The translations under genes were made by a program, and so were the position numbers. A DNA stretch of 64,000 nucleotides from Isoetes taiwanensis (taxonomy: Eukaryota; Streptophyta; Lycopodiopsida; Isoetales; Isoetaceae): the NCBI GenBank assembly GCA_021234155.1, contig JAJEKV010000109.1, positions 1,902,764 to 1,966,763 of the forward strand, given 5' to 3'. This document shows, one piece after another, positions 22,886-37,084 of this stretch. The notes under the pieces are model-generated. The model ran no database searches, had not been told where the DNA came from, and saw only the letters and a list, made by a program, of their open reading frames with translations. The first letter of the stretch is position 1. Every line of letters starts with the position of its first letter.

Positions 22886-25330
22886 AGAGAATAGAATAGT
22901 ATAGAATGTATTTTTATTGTCCATGAAGACCAAATGGCCTATGGGGCCCAAATAAAGAAAACATCAAATGTATAATTGTCAGGATTAAAAAAACCCCGCC
23001 CGAAGGGTTTTCAGGCGGAAAACCTTGGCAGTAATAGGCATGCTGATAAATTACAAAGCTATACAATGATGTATTAAGGCACAACTCAGTGCCGCCATAA
23101 CTAACATTTCTTTGGTATTATATACTATAAATTTCACTACTACAAAAATAGGTAGAAATGGCACAAAAGTGACATTTATCCTCCGCCTTTTTACCGCATA
23201 AACGCCACTTTTGTGCCATTTATGACGTTTGTGCTCCCCAAATGGCACAAAAGTGACGTTTATGCCCGGTAAAAAGGCAGAGGATAAATGTCACTTTTGT
23301 GCCATTTCTACTATTTTTGTAGTAGTGTTTTCATGTCTTACGGGTAGCTAGACTACTTTGCCATGGATGATCTTTGTGTATGCTAAATCATTTTGTATTT
23401 GATTCATACGCGCATTTCATCTATAATCTATTCTTTCTTTTTGATATAACCCACCATGGGCTACCCAGTGGACTAGGGGCAACTAACTCCTGAGTAGGAA
23501 CTTGTACTTATGAAGCGCTAAATGGCCGAGCTTTAGGCTCGGCCTATAGTTCCAGAATATGGACATGAGATGCCAACAGTTGAGGTTAATCAAAGGCCGC
23601 CCCCACCTTCTGGGCCTCATTCTACAAATGTTGTGTCTTTTTATCGCTGATTTTTTTCCGATAAGTATGACATTGGCTTAAGCTCTGGTTTCATAGCATT
23701 CTTATAATCTAACGTCTTAGTCTCAGCGCTTTTGCCATAGCCGATATTGTATATTGGCTCTCACCCACCGGCCACCCACTCTCTCGACAGGTGTCTTTCT
23801 TTATGCGGGTATGTTCTCTAGGCACATCCCGCATCTTGATAGCCACTTTTTACGCCTCGCGATACCACCCTTTGTTTTCACTTTCCTTCATGGCTGATCC
23901 GGGAAGATTGTCTTCATGCTCCTTTGTCTTTGCAAACGTAATGCAACAACCGCACATGGCCTCCCCTTCTAATGTCATGAAACCTCGCCTCCTGAGTAGT
24001 ATTTCATAGGGGTTTGTAGTTTAACTCCTAGTTCACCACAAGAAACTACCCATTTCCACATGTTTAGCGAGAGCCCCCGCCCCCATATTTCACAAACCGT
24101 GATAGAATCACAAACCGCACTAGAGTCTTGTAGAGCATTTTCTTTAGGTCAAAATAAATGATTTCTGCTTTTTTGCACCTTCGCTGCATGGAGAATAAAG
24201 CTTTGAGACCGCCATCTGTCCTTTGCTCAACCATCCTGTTCCATTTATAGTTTTGATCTACCATCAGCCCCAAGTACTTATATTGCATTGTCAACTCCAC
24301 CTTAATGCCTTTGTATAGGAAGTTGAAATCTGTTGATCTAGTGCCAAATGCTATGATCCTGGTTTTACTGAGATTCACTTTCATCTGCCTTGCATCACAA
24401 AAGGATGCCAACGTGTTTAGGTGCCTTTGGAGGCTATGTTCATGCCTGGAGAGCAAAACAATATCATTTGCATAGAGTAGCAATGCAAGAGCGAACCCTC
24501 CTACCATGTAGTGCAATGCTACCATAGTGCCTTCTTCCCCATTTTAAGCAATCCAAGTCTCTAATTCGTCTATGGAAAGGCCAAATAGCGTGGGTGATAA
24601 TGGGCAGCCTTGCTTTACCCCTATGTTAATGTGTACCACTTTGTCACATATGTCCACTAACTTGAAAAGGACAAATTGATCCGCACTGCTTGTAGAGTGA
24701 AGCCACCGATCCTTTATGTCATTTGGAATCCCGAACCTTTCCAACCTTGCCCATATGTCACCTCTTCTGACCATGTCGAAGGTTTTAGTTAGGTATAGAA
24801 ACAATACGAACAAAGGTTTTTTGTCTTTTTCAGAGAGTCCATGGTTGCCCTGAGTGTGAGAAGGTGATCTGTGGTGGATTTCCCTGGCCGAAATCTTGCC
24901 TCACCACTCGCTCTAACCTTTGTTCCCTTCTCGCCCTCCGCTGATTTTTTGCTCCAAGACGGTTGCAAACAATTTAGAGTATAAGCTACTTATCATGATC
25001 ATTCTGTAATTGCTGGGATCTGTTGTATCTCCTGCTTTATGCAATGGCACTATTCTGCTTATTTGCCAAGACATGGGAAGTCCCTCACTTACTGTTGCAT
25101 ATAGCATTTGGGTTATGATGGATCTAACTGTAAATTGGCCCGTCCACTTTATCATCTCAACCACTAGATTTGTTGCATCTAATGTTTTTCCAAGCGAGAG
25201 CTTTTGAAGGGCCATAGATACATCTTCCTCAGATATGCTGATGCTCTCCCCGCAAAGAGGGGGTTGATCATCAATGCCCTCCACATATGTAAGGATATGT
25301 CCTTCAGCCTCCATTAATTAGAAGATTAAA
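22886..25330 (-). mobile_element. LINE lineage A, longest copy (copy b)
   Basis: A non-LTR retrotransposon on the minus strand. The RT begins near 25314 with ALQKLSLGKTLDATNLVVEM and IVPLHKAGDTTDPSNYRMI (25314-24913). Next come IGVKQGCPLSPTLFGLSIDE (24630-24570) and the catalytic box ALLLYANDIVLL (about 24490-24455), where the first Asp of YxDD is Asn. VNLSKTRIIAFG and YKYLGLMVD follow. The C-terminal region continues to about 23340. The 3' UTR has AAAACCCTTCGGGCGGGGTT (22983-23015) and GGCCCCATAGGCCATTTGG, ending in AATAGAATAG repeats (22886-22909). A MITE interrupts it at 23135-23327. The endonuclease is not visible, so it is 5' truncated. The Asn in the catalytic box and the frame breaks indicate inactivity. 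Confidence 0.82.
23135..23327. mobile_element. CACTA-type MITE, 193 bp foldback
   Basis: It starts CACTACTACAAAAATAG and ends with the inverse, CTATTTTTGTAGTAGTG, and is flanked by TTT on both sides (23132-23134 and 23328-23330) as a 3-bp target duplication. Termini starting CACTA with a 3-bp duplication are the mark of the CACTA (En/Spm) superfamily. The word GGCACAAAAGTGAC and its inverse occur four times, so the element can fold nearly end to end. It sits in the 3' part of a LINE. Confidence 0.88.
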
Positions 25331-25557
25331 TATTTGCGGATATTCGCATTTACAAAATGGATATGCATCCACTTCTCAGATGCTACCACGCTATTGTGGT
25401 TCTTAACTACAAGTCCAGGATCTATACAATAGGTTATGCAGAAGAACAACTTAGCTCATATTTGCTAAGGGCATTAGAAGAACAACTTGGAAATCATATC
25501 TAGAGTGTTCATACACTAGCAGCCACTACAACTTAGTCAGAATATATTTTCTAGCTA

Positions 25558-26166
25558 TGTTGGGTTTCCAAATAAACCATAATATCCTGGATTTAGCCTA
25601 CAAAACTTGTGTTACTTTACTGATTTATTATCTTTTTGTCTTATAGTTGTAGCAATCCATGCCTATTATTGCTTTATTATCTAAGACTGATGTAACTAAC
25701 CAATAGGGATGCTATTGTCGATAAACTTAAACGAATTGACCAAGACTATTATTTAGACTTCAATTGATTCAATGTGGATCATTAAAACCAAATGCAATGT
25801 GAATCATTAAAACCACATCTATATTCAAACAACTTAACTCCGCCTTATATCATATATAAGTTACGATCACAACATGCATCCGGCCCGACCTTGCATCTCC
25901 CACCACTTCCGACCGCTCAAAACCCAAATCTTGATTTCACTGATCATCTTCCTTTTATTCAGGTGCATCCGGCGGTTCTGCTATCAGATTGAAAAGCCAA
26001 TACAAGTTTCCAAAATTATTTCTTAGCCTGTTGCTCAAGTATGCCGCCAGCTATTTTTTGAATCTATATATTAAGGATAGGGTCATAACATTCAACATGA
26101 CCTTAACCTTTAACCATTAAACCAAATATCAAACTTCTTATGAATATGAACATTATATTTTCAACA
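25558..26166 (-). mobile_element. Copia element 2, 3' LTR (inferred)
   Basis: On the minus strand the sequence after the polypurine tract begins TGTTGAAAATATAATG. A matching inverted end, TGTTGGG on the plus strand, lies at 25558, which gives a 609-bp LTR bounded by TGTTG/CAACA. The pol-proximal end is firm because it abuts AAGGAGGAG. The outer end at 25558 is inferred from the terminal inverted repeat only, since no second LTR copy was found. Confidence 0.6.
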
Positions 26167-26176
26167 CTCCTCCTTA
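26167..26176 (-). other. Polypurine tract of Copia element 2
   Basis: The minus strand reads AAGGAGGAG immediately before the TGTTGAAAATA LTR start and about 50 bases after the RNase H stop codon. This is the standard position for plus-strand priming. Confidence 0.75.
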
Positions 26177-26227
26177 ATGTCATATTCATCTCAGGCTTTC
26201 ATTTCCGTAACGCATTCTCCTCAAATT

Positions 26228-28880
26228 TCAAACTCGTAATCCCATCATCCCAAGAAATCTATGGAATTTTATCTGTGAAACAGGTTTAGTTAACACATCT
26301 GCAACTCGCTGTTCTGTAGGAATATATTCAAGTGAAACATGTCCTTTTTCTACCATGCTTCTAATGAAATGCATGTTCATCTCAATATGTTTCGTTCGCT
26401 CATGTAGCACAGGATTTTTGCAAATGGCAATACAACTTATACTATCTCGCCGAAGATCAAGGCAGATTTTGTACTATGCCAAGTTCATTCAACAAACGCC
26501 TACTCCATACAATTTCCTTAGCCGCAAGAGTTGTGGCATAATACTCAGTCGGGCAAGAGACATAGCAATACTAGATCTGCTTTTTACTCCTCCGCCAAAT
26601 TGCACCTCCACCAAGCATGAGTACATAACCCGAGGTAGATTTTCTAGAGTCTATATCTCCTCCCCAATCAAAGATCCTAATAACATTTTAAAGTCAAGTC
26701 TTCATTACAATACGCTATTCCATATTCAACAGCTTCCCTTGAGATACCTTAATATTCTTTTGGCAAAGAACCCAATGTTATTCCGCCTCGATTGTCGCAG
26801 AATCACCGAGCAATCCCAATCAATAAGCGATATCCGGTCCGCAAATAATTGACTAAATACAACAAGCTTCCTATTAACTTTGATACGGACTGCCGCCATT
26901 TCTAATTTATCGCCATCACCAGGACTCATAGCACTAGATAGTTTGGTGCCCGGAAGCATCTGGACCCAATTGGTTTACAATCTTTCATTCCAAACTTATC
27001 TAGCATGCTTTTAATATATCCACCCCGTGTTAATTTCTAGAATCTTATTCTCCTATATCCTCGTGATCTCCATTCCAAGAAACTTTGTTAGTTTGCCCAC
27101 CGACATTTCAAATCGCCATCATTATCCGCTTGCAATATTTCATACAACATGCACTATTTGTCGCCATAAGACAATCATCTACATACAAAGCCACTATACA
27201 GAGATTACCGCCTTCACGAAACATGTACAAATTGCCATCACTTTCAAGTTTAATAAAATGCTTACTTTTCAAGAATGAATCAATACATTTGTACCATTCT
27301 CTTTGGGGATCAAGCTTTAACCAGATACGGCTTCTATTCGGGCCTGACTCAGTTTTTCCCTTGTTCAAAGCCTGGTGCAGCATGCATGTAAATTTCTTCA
27401 TTGAGTTCTGCATTCAAAAACACAGTATGTACATCCATATGTTCTAATTCCAGATTATAAGCATTTGCATAAGCAAGCAATGTTCTTATACTAGTCAATT
27501 TAACCAGCGGAGAGAAAGTTTCCTCAAAGTCAATACCGTATTTTTGGGAGAATCCTTGTGCCACGAGCCTTGCTTTGTATTTTTGAGTGACTCCATCTGG
27601 ACCTGTTTTCAGTTTAAAAATCCACTTATTGCCCACTATATTCTTCCCTTCAGGCATGCTAACAACATCATAAGTTTTTGTTCTTTTCAAACGATTTCAT
27701 TTCTCGCACACATAGCCTCCTTCCATTTATCACAAACTGAGCATTCAATGCCTCTTTATAACTTCTGGCACATTTGGATTTAGTATTGCCATTACAAAGC
27801 TTAAATCCATAATGAGTTCTTGCTCATTTCCCCTTATCGTGTCTTTTGCTTTTCCCTCAGATCTTTTCTTCCGTAAATTCAAATCATCAAAGGCCATTCC
27901 TTCTCTAAGTTTCTCAACTTCGCTAGTCTCCTTCCTTTTTTGCAATATTTTGTTCTACATATGTCTCCTTTTCTTGCTGATTTTCTCATATATCCCTAGA
28001 ATGCTTTTGATTTTCTCACACGCCTTCAAATATAGTGTCATGCCTTGAGTTTTCATCATCGTTTTCAAAGTTTTGAACATCAAACCTTTGCTGACCGGGT
28101 TGCATCATGCTTAATCTCCTCTTCAACCTCTTTAACTACACTATTTTCACCATCAAGTGAGACTTGTTTCAAAGTTGATTTACTTGCACGATCTTTATAC
28201 ACGGTCAGTTCATCAAAAACAACATCACGATTTACTATTATTTTCCTTCTGTCCGGATCATAGAGCCTAAATCCTTTGCTCAAGTCATCATATCCAACTA
28301 GGAAGGTTTTATACGATCCGTCATCTAGCTTTCAATTCATCCGAACATGTGCAAATGCAAGACAGCCGTTACACCTTAAACAAGTTATAATCTGGCTTTA
28401 CACCACTCCACAACTCTTCTGGTATTTTGCCTTTTGTGCTTGACAAAGGAAGCTTGTTTTGAATTTTGACGGCTGCCATAACGGCCTCTTCCCACGGCTG
28501 TCTTGGGCATTATAATGTGAGCCAAGTTGAGGCTGTTGTTGCTTATTCTGCAGCCAGTTCTGCTATAGGACCACACAATGGTCACATAAAAGCTCCATGT
28601 CTACTCCACAAAATGCGGGAAATATGCAATCTAGCACGTTGTTGAGATGTTTTCAGTGTATGTCAATACTAAAGCAAATGGCTTTCTAATATAGAAACAA
28701 ATGCCTCTCCAAACAACTACATCTTCTCCGTTTCATTCGCCATAAACGACCTTCATAGCAGTTTGTTTGAAATCCATCAATCTGTAGGCCCATACCTGAT
28801 TGATACTAGATCTGTTTCCTCGGAAACCCCTTAAAAAAACCACCAAATGAAAAGAAGTTTAATTTATGATCGGCTCTATT
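26228..28880 (-). mobile_element. Copia element 2, integrase to RNase H
   Basis: Order from high to low coordinate on the minus strand: integrase C-terminal region with GKIPEELWSGVKPDYNLFKV (about 28430-28375), FLVGYDDLSKGFRLYDP and NRDVVFDEL (about 28310-28200). RT follows with VGNKWIFKLKTGPDGV, KARLVAQGFSQKYGIDFEET, EHMDVHTVFLNAELNEEIYM (27690-27380) and the catalytic ALYVDDCL (YVDD at 27174-27185). RNase H ends with RTKHIEMNMHFIRSMVEKG and PTEQRVADVLTKP (26410-26228). Gag and protease were not found above 28880, and frames are broken. The YVDD motif and tRNA-like C-terminus are intact, so it is a fairly recent but defective copy. Confidence 0.85.
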
Positions 28881-28899
28881 CTAGTCTGTGCTACAAAGC

Positions 28900-31800
28900 T
28901 GGAGTTTTTTACCTGGCAGTTGTGGCTTGTCTGTCACTCCAAGGTCTAGTAATAGGCTGGATGCGGAGGATGAATTGAAATCTATCCGCATGCACAAGGA
29001 TATTCGCGCAAGTCCATATAGAAACAAACTAGTGAAGTGGATTTTTTTTTTTTTTTTTTTTTTTTTTAATGTAAGTTTCATCCGTGGATAAACACCGATG
29101 TATTTTTCAAAGCATGGTGGTGGCTTCCTAAGGAATAATGGTCGTGTATAATAGTGGTGAAGATATGGGCCATGCAATAAGGTTTTGCATATTATTTTTG
29201 ACATTGCCGAATGGTTGTCTTTAGCAAATAATCTCTTGTGGGAGACAAAATGGTTTTTATTTTTTAAGTTGCCAAAAGTTATGGCAAAGACTCATTTACC
29301 CTAATATACTGCTCAGAGCATAGAAAAGCAGGCGGATATGGAGCGCGTTGCCAAAATTTATGGCAGCTCCTCTAGACCTAATAATAAATATGTGCCTAAA
29401 GAAGAAACGATGTGGGTCGATTGACCCATGTAGAATTTTGACCCATAAGCTTATGTTTTTCCTGATACCCTAAGCAGAGCAGCCTTTCTCCAAATGGCCG
29501 CTTTGAATGGGTTAATTCCAAAGATATGCCTTGATGTTTTGACGCTCCTTGAGCAAAGTTTTATATCTATCCGGTCTCTCATAACACCTAAGGATTCAAG
29601 AGAGTAGCTCCAATGCAAAATGCCCGAGGATGCCGCAGATGCCTTCTCAGTAGTAAATGGTTCGATGGAATGGACAATCGCCGATAATCCGGGTTCTCAA
29701 GAACTTTGTTTTAGTTTTCCTTCTAATGCAAAGGGTTATGCCATTATATGGATGAGGATCCGCCAAAATAGTGGCTTCAATGGCGAGATGATGAATGGGT
29801 TACCAAAAATGTATTGTCGCTCAACAACAAATGCCGAGATCATATATCCGCCAAATGCCAACTTGACACAAGATTCAGAGGAAGATCTCCATAACTTACA
29901 TGTGTTCTTTTAATCGCTTCCATTTTGGCTTTCATAATATACGTGACATTTGATTTGTTCTATTTAATAGGAATATCTAGTCTCCCTTTTGTTTGGGGTT
30001 GTTAGATAGAACCCCTCAGAATGTTGAGCATGGATATGTCTACATGAATAACATCTCGCTCATATCCTTTACAAGAATAGTGCATAAAATACCGGCAAGG
30101 CATAAAATATCAGATATGTATCTTTGCAGGGTGAATACTTAGACAGGAATTACATGCCTATCTAGATCACACTAATACACTTAGACATTGGCCTCATGAT
30201 CACTTGCTTATGAGGAATGGTGTTTTTATATTTGAATAGCAATAAAGGTCTGATGTTCTCTGGTAACAGATTAAGTACTTCACTAAATTCAAATGAGAGA
30301 TGCGAAATTAGGCATGCTTGCAAAGGGAAGTCTGTCTAGCCCTTAGAATATTACAGGGAGATGCATGCAGGCATGCACTTGTTGTCAGAATTGCAATTCA
30401 TGCATTGATAACATAAGCTAAGTTTGCTTATTTGATTTCATGCTGGAAAGATGTTGACTGCATGCAATGAATTATGCGATACATAGCATCTTTAGTTTCA
30501 GTCTAAACATTGGAAATGTACATGCAGATTGTTTATCATAATTACTTTGTGAAATCTGAATAGACATGATGCATTTTGGTTGCACAAATATTTGCCAAAT
30601 GTTAAAACTGCTACATTACACTTCTCTCTATTATTCTTGTTGCTTTTTCTAACTGGAAGGGCAAGAGGCACAATGGGTTATCAGTGATGAACTGAAAATC
30701 CCAATGTACCTTTTGGCCCTTGTCCTGATACCGTTTTCACGCTAACAGAGTACTGGTTGGCTGCAGGTACGGGATTTTCTTCCCATTGTTCCCTTTGCTT
30801 TTCTAGGTTGGATTTGGCTACAAGAAGGATGGAGAAATGGATCACTAATTTTGCGGGACTCGTCTCTAGGAAATCTAAATGGCAAAAGCATCACATAAAC
30901 AGGGTTAATACTACTTTCGTGTAAATTTTGCTTTCTAGTCTATTTTAATGATTGAGAATGCTTAAAACTTCTACAAAGCTACTGGTCTATTGGATCTTTT
31001 ACATAAATGAGCAGAATTTGAGATAGGTCTAAGGCTTGGTCCTATTGTATAAAAGAAGCATATGACTTCATATTTTAATTCAAGTCTAGCATAGATATTA
31101 GCCATGAATAATATTTGTGAACACATGTTCTTGGCTTTGACCATATAACCTTTGACCATATGATTATAAACAAACTGTACAAAACGTAGGCATGTTATAC
31201 ATGATTATAGATGGATTAACTAGTGAAAGGTTGTCTCACTGCTAGTTGTTTAAATGATCAAATGCTAAGTGGACATATGTTATAGCAGAGTTAAATGGGT
31301 AAAAGGATACTATTCTGGATAGGCTCAGTCCAGTAGTAGGATGATAATACTACCAAAGGATTGACTGAGGTGGATGTCTGGTCTAGGTTTAACTAGTTCA
31401 GGCCGGCTTTTTTTTTTTTTTTTTCGCTTTTGAGCCGCTCTACTTACATCCAATGGCTACAATGTGCTAGGAACCCCGCCGGTTGAGAGCTTTTTACCGT
31501 GAAACCGGCAGGTCGCTTTCACCGCTGACGGCTACCGGCCACCGCCAGCTTTATACCGAACCTCGACAAAATGCAGCAGTTCCCACGTAAGCCGCCAGAG
31601 TCGAAAAATTCTTGACGGGTCGGTTTAAAGTTTTTTTTTTCCTTTAACTTCCATTTCTTTTTCTCCTTTTCTCGTGCGATGATGGCGAAGTTCCGGAGCT
31701 TCGCCAATGGCGATCTTCGTTTCACCGAGGCGCTTGCTAATCTGTTTGATTTTTTAACTGGAGTTTAGAGCTAACTTTGGAGCGATTATTTATTTCAAAC

Positions 31801-32440
31801 AGGGGAGTTTTTTAGTTTTTTTTTGCTCAATCTTGTTGCTGAAGTTTCTTTCAGATCTTTATCTTCGATTCTTCTTCTGTTCTTGAAGCTTCTCCTTGAT
31901 ATCTCTGATTTCCATAAGATCTTGTTTTTCGGTAGTAGAATCATAGAATGGCCATTTAGATGTTAAAATGGAGGAAATATGCGGATATATGTCTGTCAGA
32001 AAGATCATGCTTCAAAAGCCTCAGCATTTGGTTGACGATGGAATGTTGTGATGAACTTTCGGTGGATGAGAAATAGGACGAGTTTATTTCTTTGCTAGAA
32101 AAAGGGTCTTGTGGAGGACTTTCTAGGGCTTCTCCAAAACCGTTTTGTGTCTCTTTTGTTCGATTTTTTTGGCAAACCGAAAGGTTCAGATCTTATATTA
32201 TTTTCGCTAGCGTAAGGTGAAAGCCGATTCTGTCGCGATGCATTTTTGGTAAGGCGCAAAAAGATCTCAGAATCGCTTTTAGTGATTATGTGGTTGGAAC
32301 TACTCTATTTCAAGCATCATCTAGGTTTTCTAGAGAAAGGGCTTTGCAATTTTTTTTGGTCTGTTATCTTTATTGTTGATGAGAGAAATATCTTGTAAAG
32401 TTTTTATGATCAATTATGAATACTCTATTTTCTGTGTAAC
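28900..32440. other. Intergenic, no gene assigned
   Basis: A plus-strand frame at 29620-29913 (97 codons, MPEDAADAFSVVNGSMEWTI at its start) has no motif I recognise. There are T-tracts at 29041-29067 and about 31410-31425. A GC-richer patch at 31430-31740 includes a short frame MMAKFRSFANGDLRFTEAL (about 31677). It might be a 5' exon, but nothing confirms it. The rest is AT-rich sequence without features. Confidence 0.4.
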
Positions 32441-32442
32441 TA

Positions 32443-32667
32443 TATTCAAAGATTTCTTATACTAGTTAATAACCTGTTTTTGGCAGCACTCTAAGCGCCT
32501 ATTCAAAGATTTCTTATACTAGTTAATAACCTGTTTTTGGCAGCACTCTAAGCGGCACTGCCGAGAAACCCCAGGGCCAAAAATTACCCGTTTTAAACAA
32601 ATAGTCAAAAATCGAGAAACCCCAGGGCCAAAAATTACCCGTTTTAAACAAATAGTCAAAAATCGAG
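32443..32667. repeat. Two adjacent perfect tandem duplications (57 bp and 51 bp)
   Basis: A 57-bp unit beginning TATTCAAAGATTTCTTATAC occupies 32443-32499 and repeats from 32500 to about 32554. A different 51-bp unit beginning CGAGAAACCCCAGGGCCAAA occupies 32562-32612 and repeats at 32613-32663. The copies look identical, which implies recent slippage or end-joining events, or an assembly artefact. Confidence 0.85.
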
Positions 32668-33761
32668 GAATTTTCGACTACTGTGATTTAGGCACTGCAT
32701 GCAAACTCTCAGTCTGCAACATATTCAAATGCACTCCATTTAGTAAGTATTGCAAGATCGATATCTTTTTGTTGTCTTATCTCTGGCCATCAGAAAAGCA
32801 TAGTCGGTACAAATTCCAACCTAACTACGTATCACCAAATATTCCTCACTCACCACCATGCCTAAGGATTGCCCATGCCTAAGGATTGCCCTTTGGGCAA
32901 CGCAAAAACCCAATCAACACATCTCAAAACGAGCGTCTTATTTAACCACGATCATGTTTGAACCAGCATGAAATATATAATCTCAACAAAATATAATTCC
33001 TTGTTTTTAGGTTACGGTTCTTGGAGCTCCTCCGCCGCCTGTGCTTCAGGCAGACCCTTCGCAAGATCGCAATTAGCAGCAATATCAGATCGCACCTGGG
33101 AGCAGTTTGCATGTTGCAGGTGGTAGCAGTTCGCAAGTTTGAAATTCTTCAAGCTTTTTTCCTTATGCAATCTCTGAGCTCCAATGGCAGCAAGGGTGGA
33201 AGATCTTTCGTAACTGCAATGGTAGCAATGGATGTTTTTTCTTGAAGAACCTTGCAGCAAAGCGCCACCAGCAAAGATGCCCGAGACAAACGGGGAAGCC
33301 AAAATCCGGGCCAAATTTCAAACCCAGTTTGTTTTAGTTGGAGAATTTTGCTGAGGAAAAATTTTCGGAGAGAATTTGAATTGTTTGGGCGGCTGCCAGC
33401 TGACCTGGCAGGCGGCTGTGAGGTGTCCGCTCGCCTACTCCTTCTACAGCTAGTTTTGATTGAATGTTAGTTCAGATTCAAATCTAACTAGCAACTTTGG
33501 ATCTAACTAGCAATATTAGATAACTTGCATTTAGAAAATTTAATAATCGAAGGTTTACAGTCTCCTCCACCCAATAAACTTAAGAATAAGGGATAAGTTG
33601 GAACACAAGGCCCCCCATGCAATTGACTAAACACAAAATTCTTTGGACAATAATCCAAAACAGAAAATCATACCGCCTTGCCACCGCCTGTCTAAGATCC
33701 AACTGCACATCCATCCAGACAGACTGTTCTCAGCAAAACTAAAAACCAAACAATTCAAAGT

Positions 33762-35294
<1,533 letters not shown>

Positions 35295-35298
35295 TTAA

Positions 35299-35696
35299 CT
35301 GATAGAGAAACAGCAAGGCTTCGCTATAAGTCACAAGAAAAAAAAAACTGTAACATACAAAGAGAAAAACACCCATTTAGCATGTTGCATATGCAGACAT
35401 GAAAATGGACTAGACAGATAAAAATCCCTTCAAAACCAAAAGGATTGGAGCGGAACTTTAAGAAGTCAAGTAACACAAGTTTTGAAGATGGAATTATACG
35501 AACAAAAAGCAAGTGTGCAGAAAGAAACATCTACGTCGCGACATATCTAGGGCCTCAAATAAGACACAAACCAAAGCTGATCTGCGAAGATTTTCATAAC
35601 AAACTAAACATAAAGGACGGAAAAATGGACAGAGTAAAGGATAGATCCCTAACCTTTGAAATAAACCTCGAAAAATGGTATGCGATCCGGAATAAC
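35299..35696 (-). other. Leader (5'UTR) intron of EF-1alpha, inferred
   Basis: Upstream of the start codon the minus strand has a good acceptor, TTTCTCTATCAG (ending 35299), eight bases before the ATG. A donor, CAG|GTTATTCCGG, lies at 35696. This gives a 398-bp intron. A single 5'UTR intron just before the ATG is well known in plant EF-1alpha genes. The donor choice is inferred without transcript data. Confidence 0.65.
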
Positions 35697-35769
35697 CTGA
35701 CTGCAAGCAAGATCGACGAGGGCCTCAAGCTGCTCAGCTAGAGGAAAGAGGAGGACCTCTGCGGCGCTC

Positions 35770-35880
35770 TTTGCCAATATAAGTGAGGCTCTACCTATAT
35801 CTTGGCCGTCCGTTTAGAATTGATCGGCCCTGATCTCTTTTCCCCAGAATATTTCCAATGACACCATAGTTAGGGTTTCT
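35770..35880 (-). promoter_or_regulatory. EF-1alpha promoter with telo-box
   Basis: On the minus strand AAACCCTAA (35878-35870) is the telo-box found in promoters of plant translation-apparatus genes. It is followed downstream by a possible TATA element in CACTTATATTGG (about 35786-35775). The inferred non-coding first exon is CT-rich and GC-rich, as expected. A second candidate, CATTATGGTAA (about 35925), resembles part of the plant TEF1 box but is a weak match. Confidence 0.6.
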
Positions 35881-35929
35881 TCGAATGTTACAGATAATAT
35901 TTTTAACTACCGTTATCAACCGAACATTA

Positions 35930-37080
35930 TGGTAAAAAAAAGTAGATGCTTTTTGGATTTGTGTGGTTAATGCACGTTGCTTTTATAGGCTAGACTCTCG
36001 ATTTCGGGGTTCTATTCTGAAGCGGTACTAGACTCTCAAATTTTCTATATTAATAAAGAGAGGGTGTTGGGTTTCATGCCGAGAACTCTGCACATTACGC
36101 CCATACGACGTTCCTACTTCCCCTTGCAGGATGCAAATTTTGAATTTTTGCAAGGAGCTTGGAACATCTGCAAGTATGTAGTATGGCTATGGTGGGTAAG
36201 GATTCCTCTCGATTTCGGAGATGGCGACCATGAACCAATTTGATGTATTAATTGACTAGGTTCAGTTAACGTATGATGCATGCCAAAGGAGGAGGATGGG
36301 ATGGACGATCAGAGCAAATCTATCTCAGGTGTTAAATTTTCTTTCTAAACCGAATTATGAAGAGATGCAATTGTTGCCCTATCATTTTCTAGAATTTGGC
36401 ATTTTGTTCCTCTCTCTTCTTTGTTTTATTAAGTCGATAATGTTGATACGAACCATTAATCTCCAAGCTTTATCTGCAAAACATTCATCAGCAAATAAGA
36501 CAAACAAAGGCAAATCCACCCCTCAAGGGCAAAGCTCACCACTCAAACATGTTGTCCTGAGCAAGAGAATTCCAGAGAATCCAGAGAAAGACTGGATTTT
36601 TGGAATATGACAGGTTGTAGGAGAAACCAAGTTCAACCACTATAGTGTCCGTCCCTAGCAAGATCATTTAGGGAAAGAGTTGGAAATTAAGAATAGGCTA
36701 AGGCTTGGCTTTGGGTCATCCCCATTGAGAATTCAACCCAATTCAATCAATCCTTTAAACATAAGCTTTATCAAGATTTCTTAAGATTATATGGAATGGA
36801 AAGGATCAAAGAATAACTGATAATTGCTTGAGCTTTTCCCACTGAAGCTGGGTAAGGCATAGGAGTTGGGTCGCCTGTCGGATTGTAGCAGAATAGTCGC
36901 CTTGTTCGCACTTGGTCGATGAAGTATTGTAGTAGATAGACTTAGACTTGTCCCCAAGAGGTCACCTATTGTTCGCTAGATGCTCTCGTTGCCCATGCCA
37001 TCTCTTCGCTGCTCCCTTTAATAGTCTAATGTATCCTTTTCTAAAAGGCCTCGATGCCTATATTAGATAAAAGGCGTTGC
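35930..37080. other. Intergenic, no gene assigned
   Basis: A plus-strand frame at 36296-36610 (104 codons) starts MGWTIRANLSQVLNFLSKPN and has one hydrophobic stretch (about residues 30-50). I find no family for it and no promoter or splice context. Otherwise no features. Confidence 0.4.
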
Positions 37081-37084
37081 CTTT

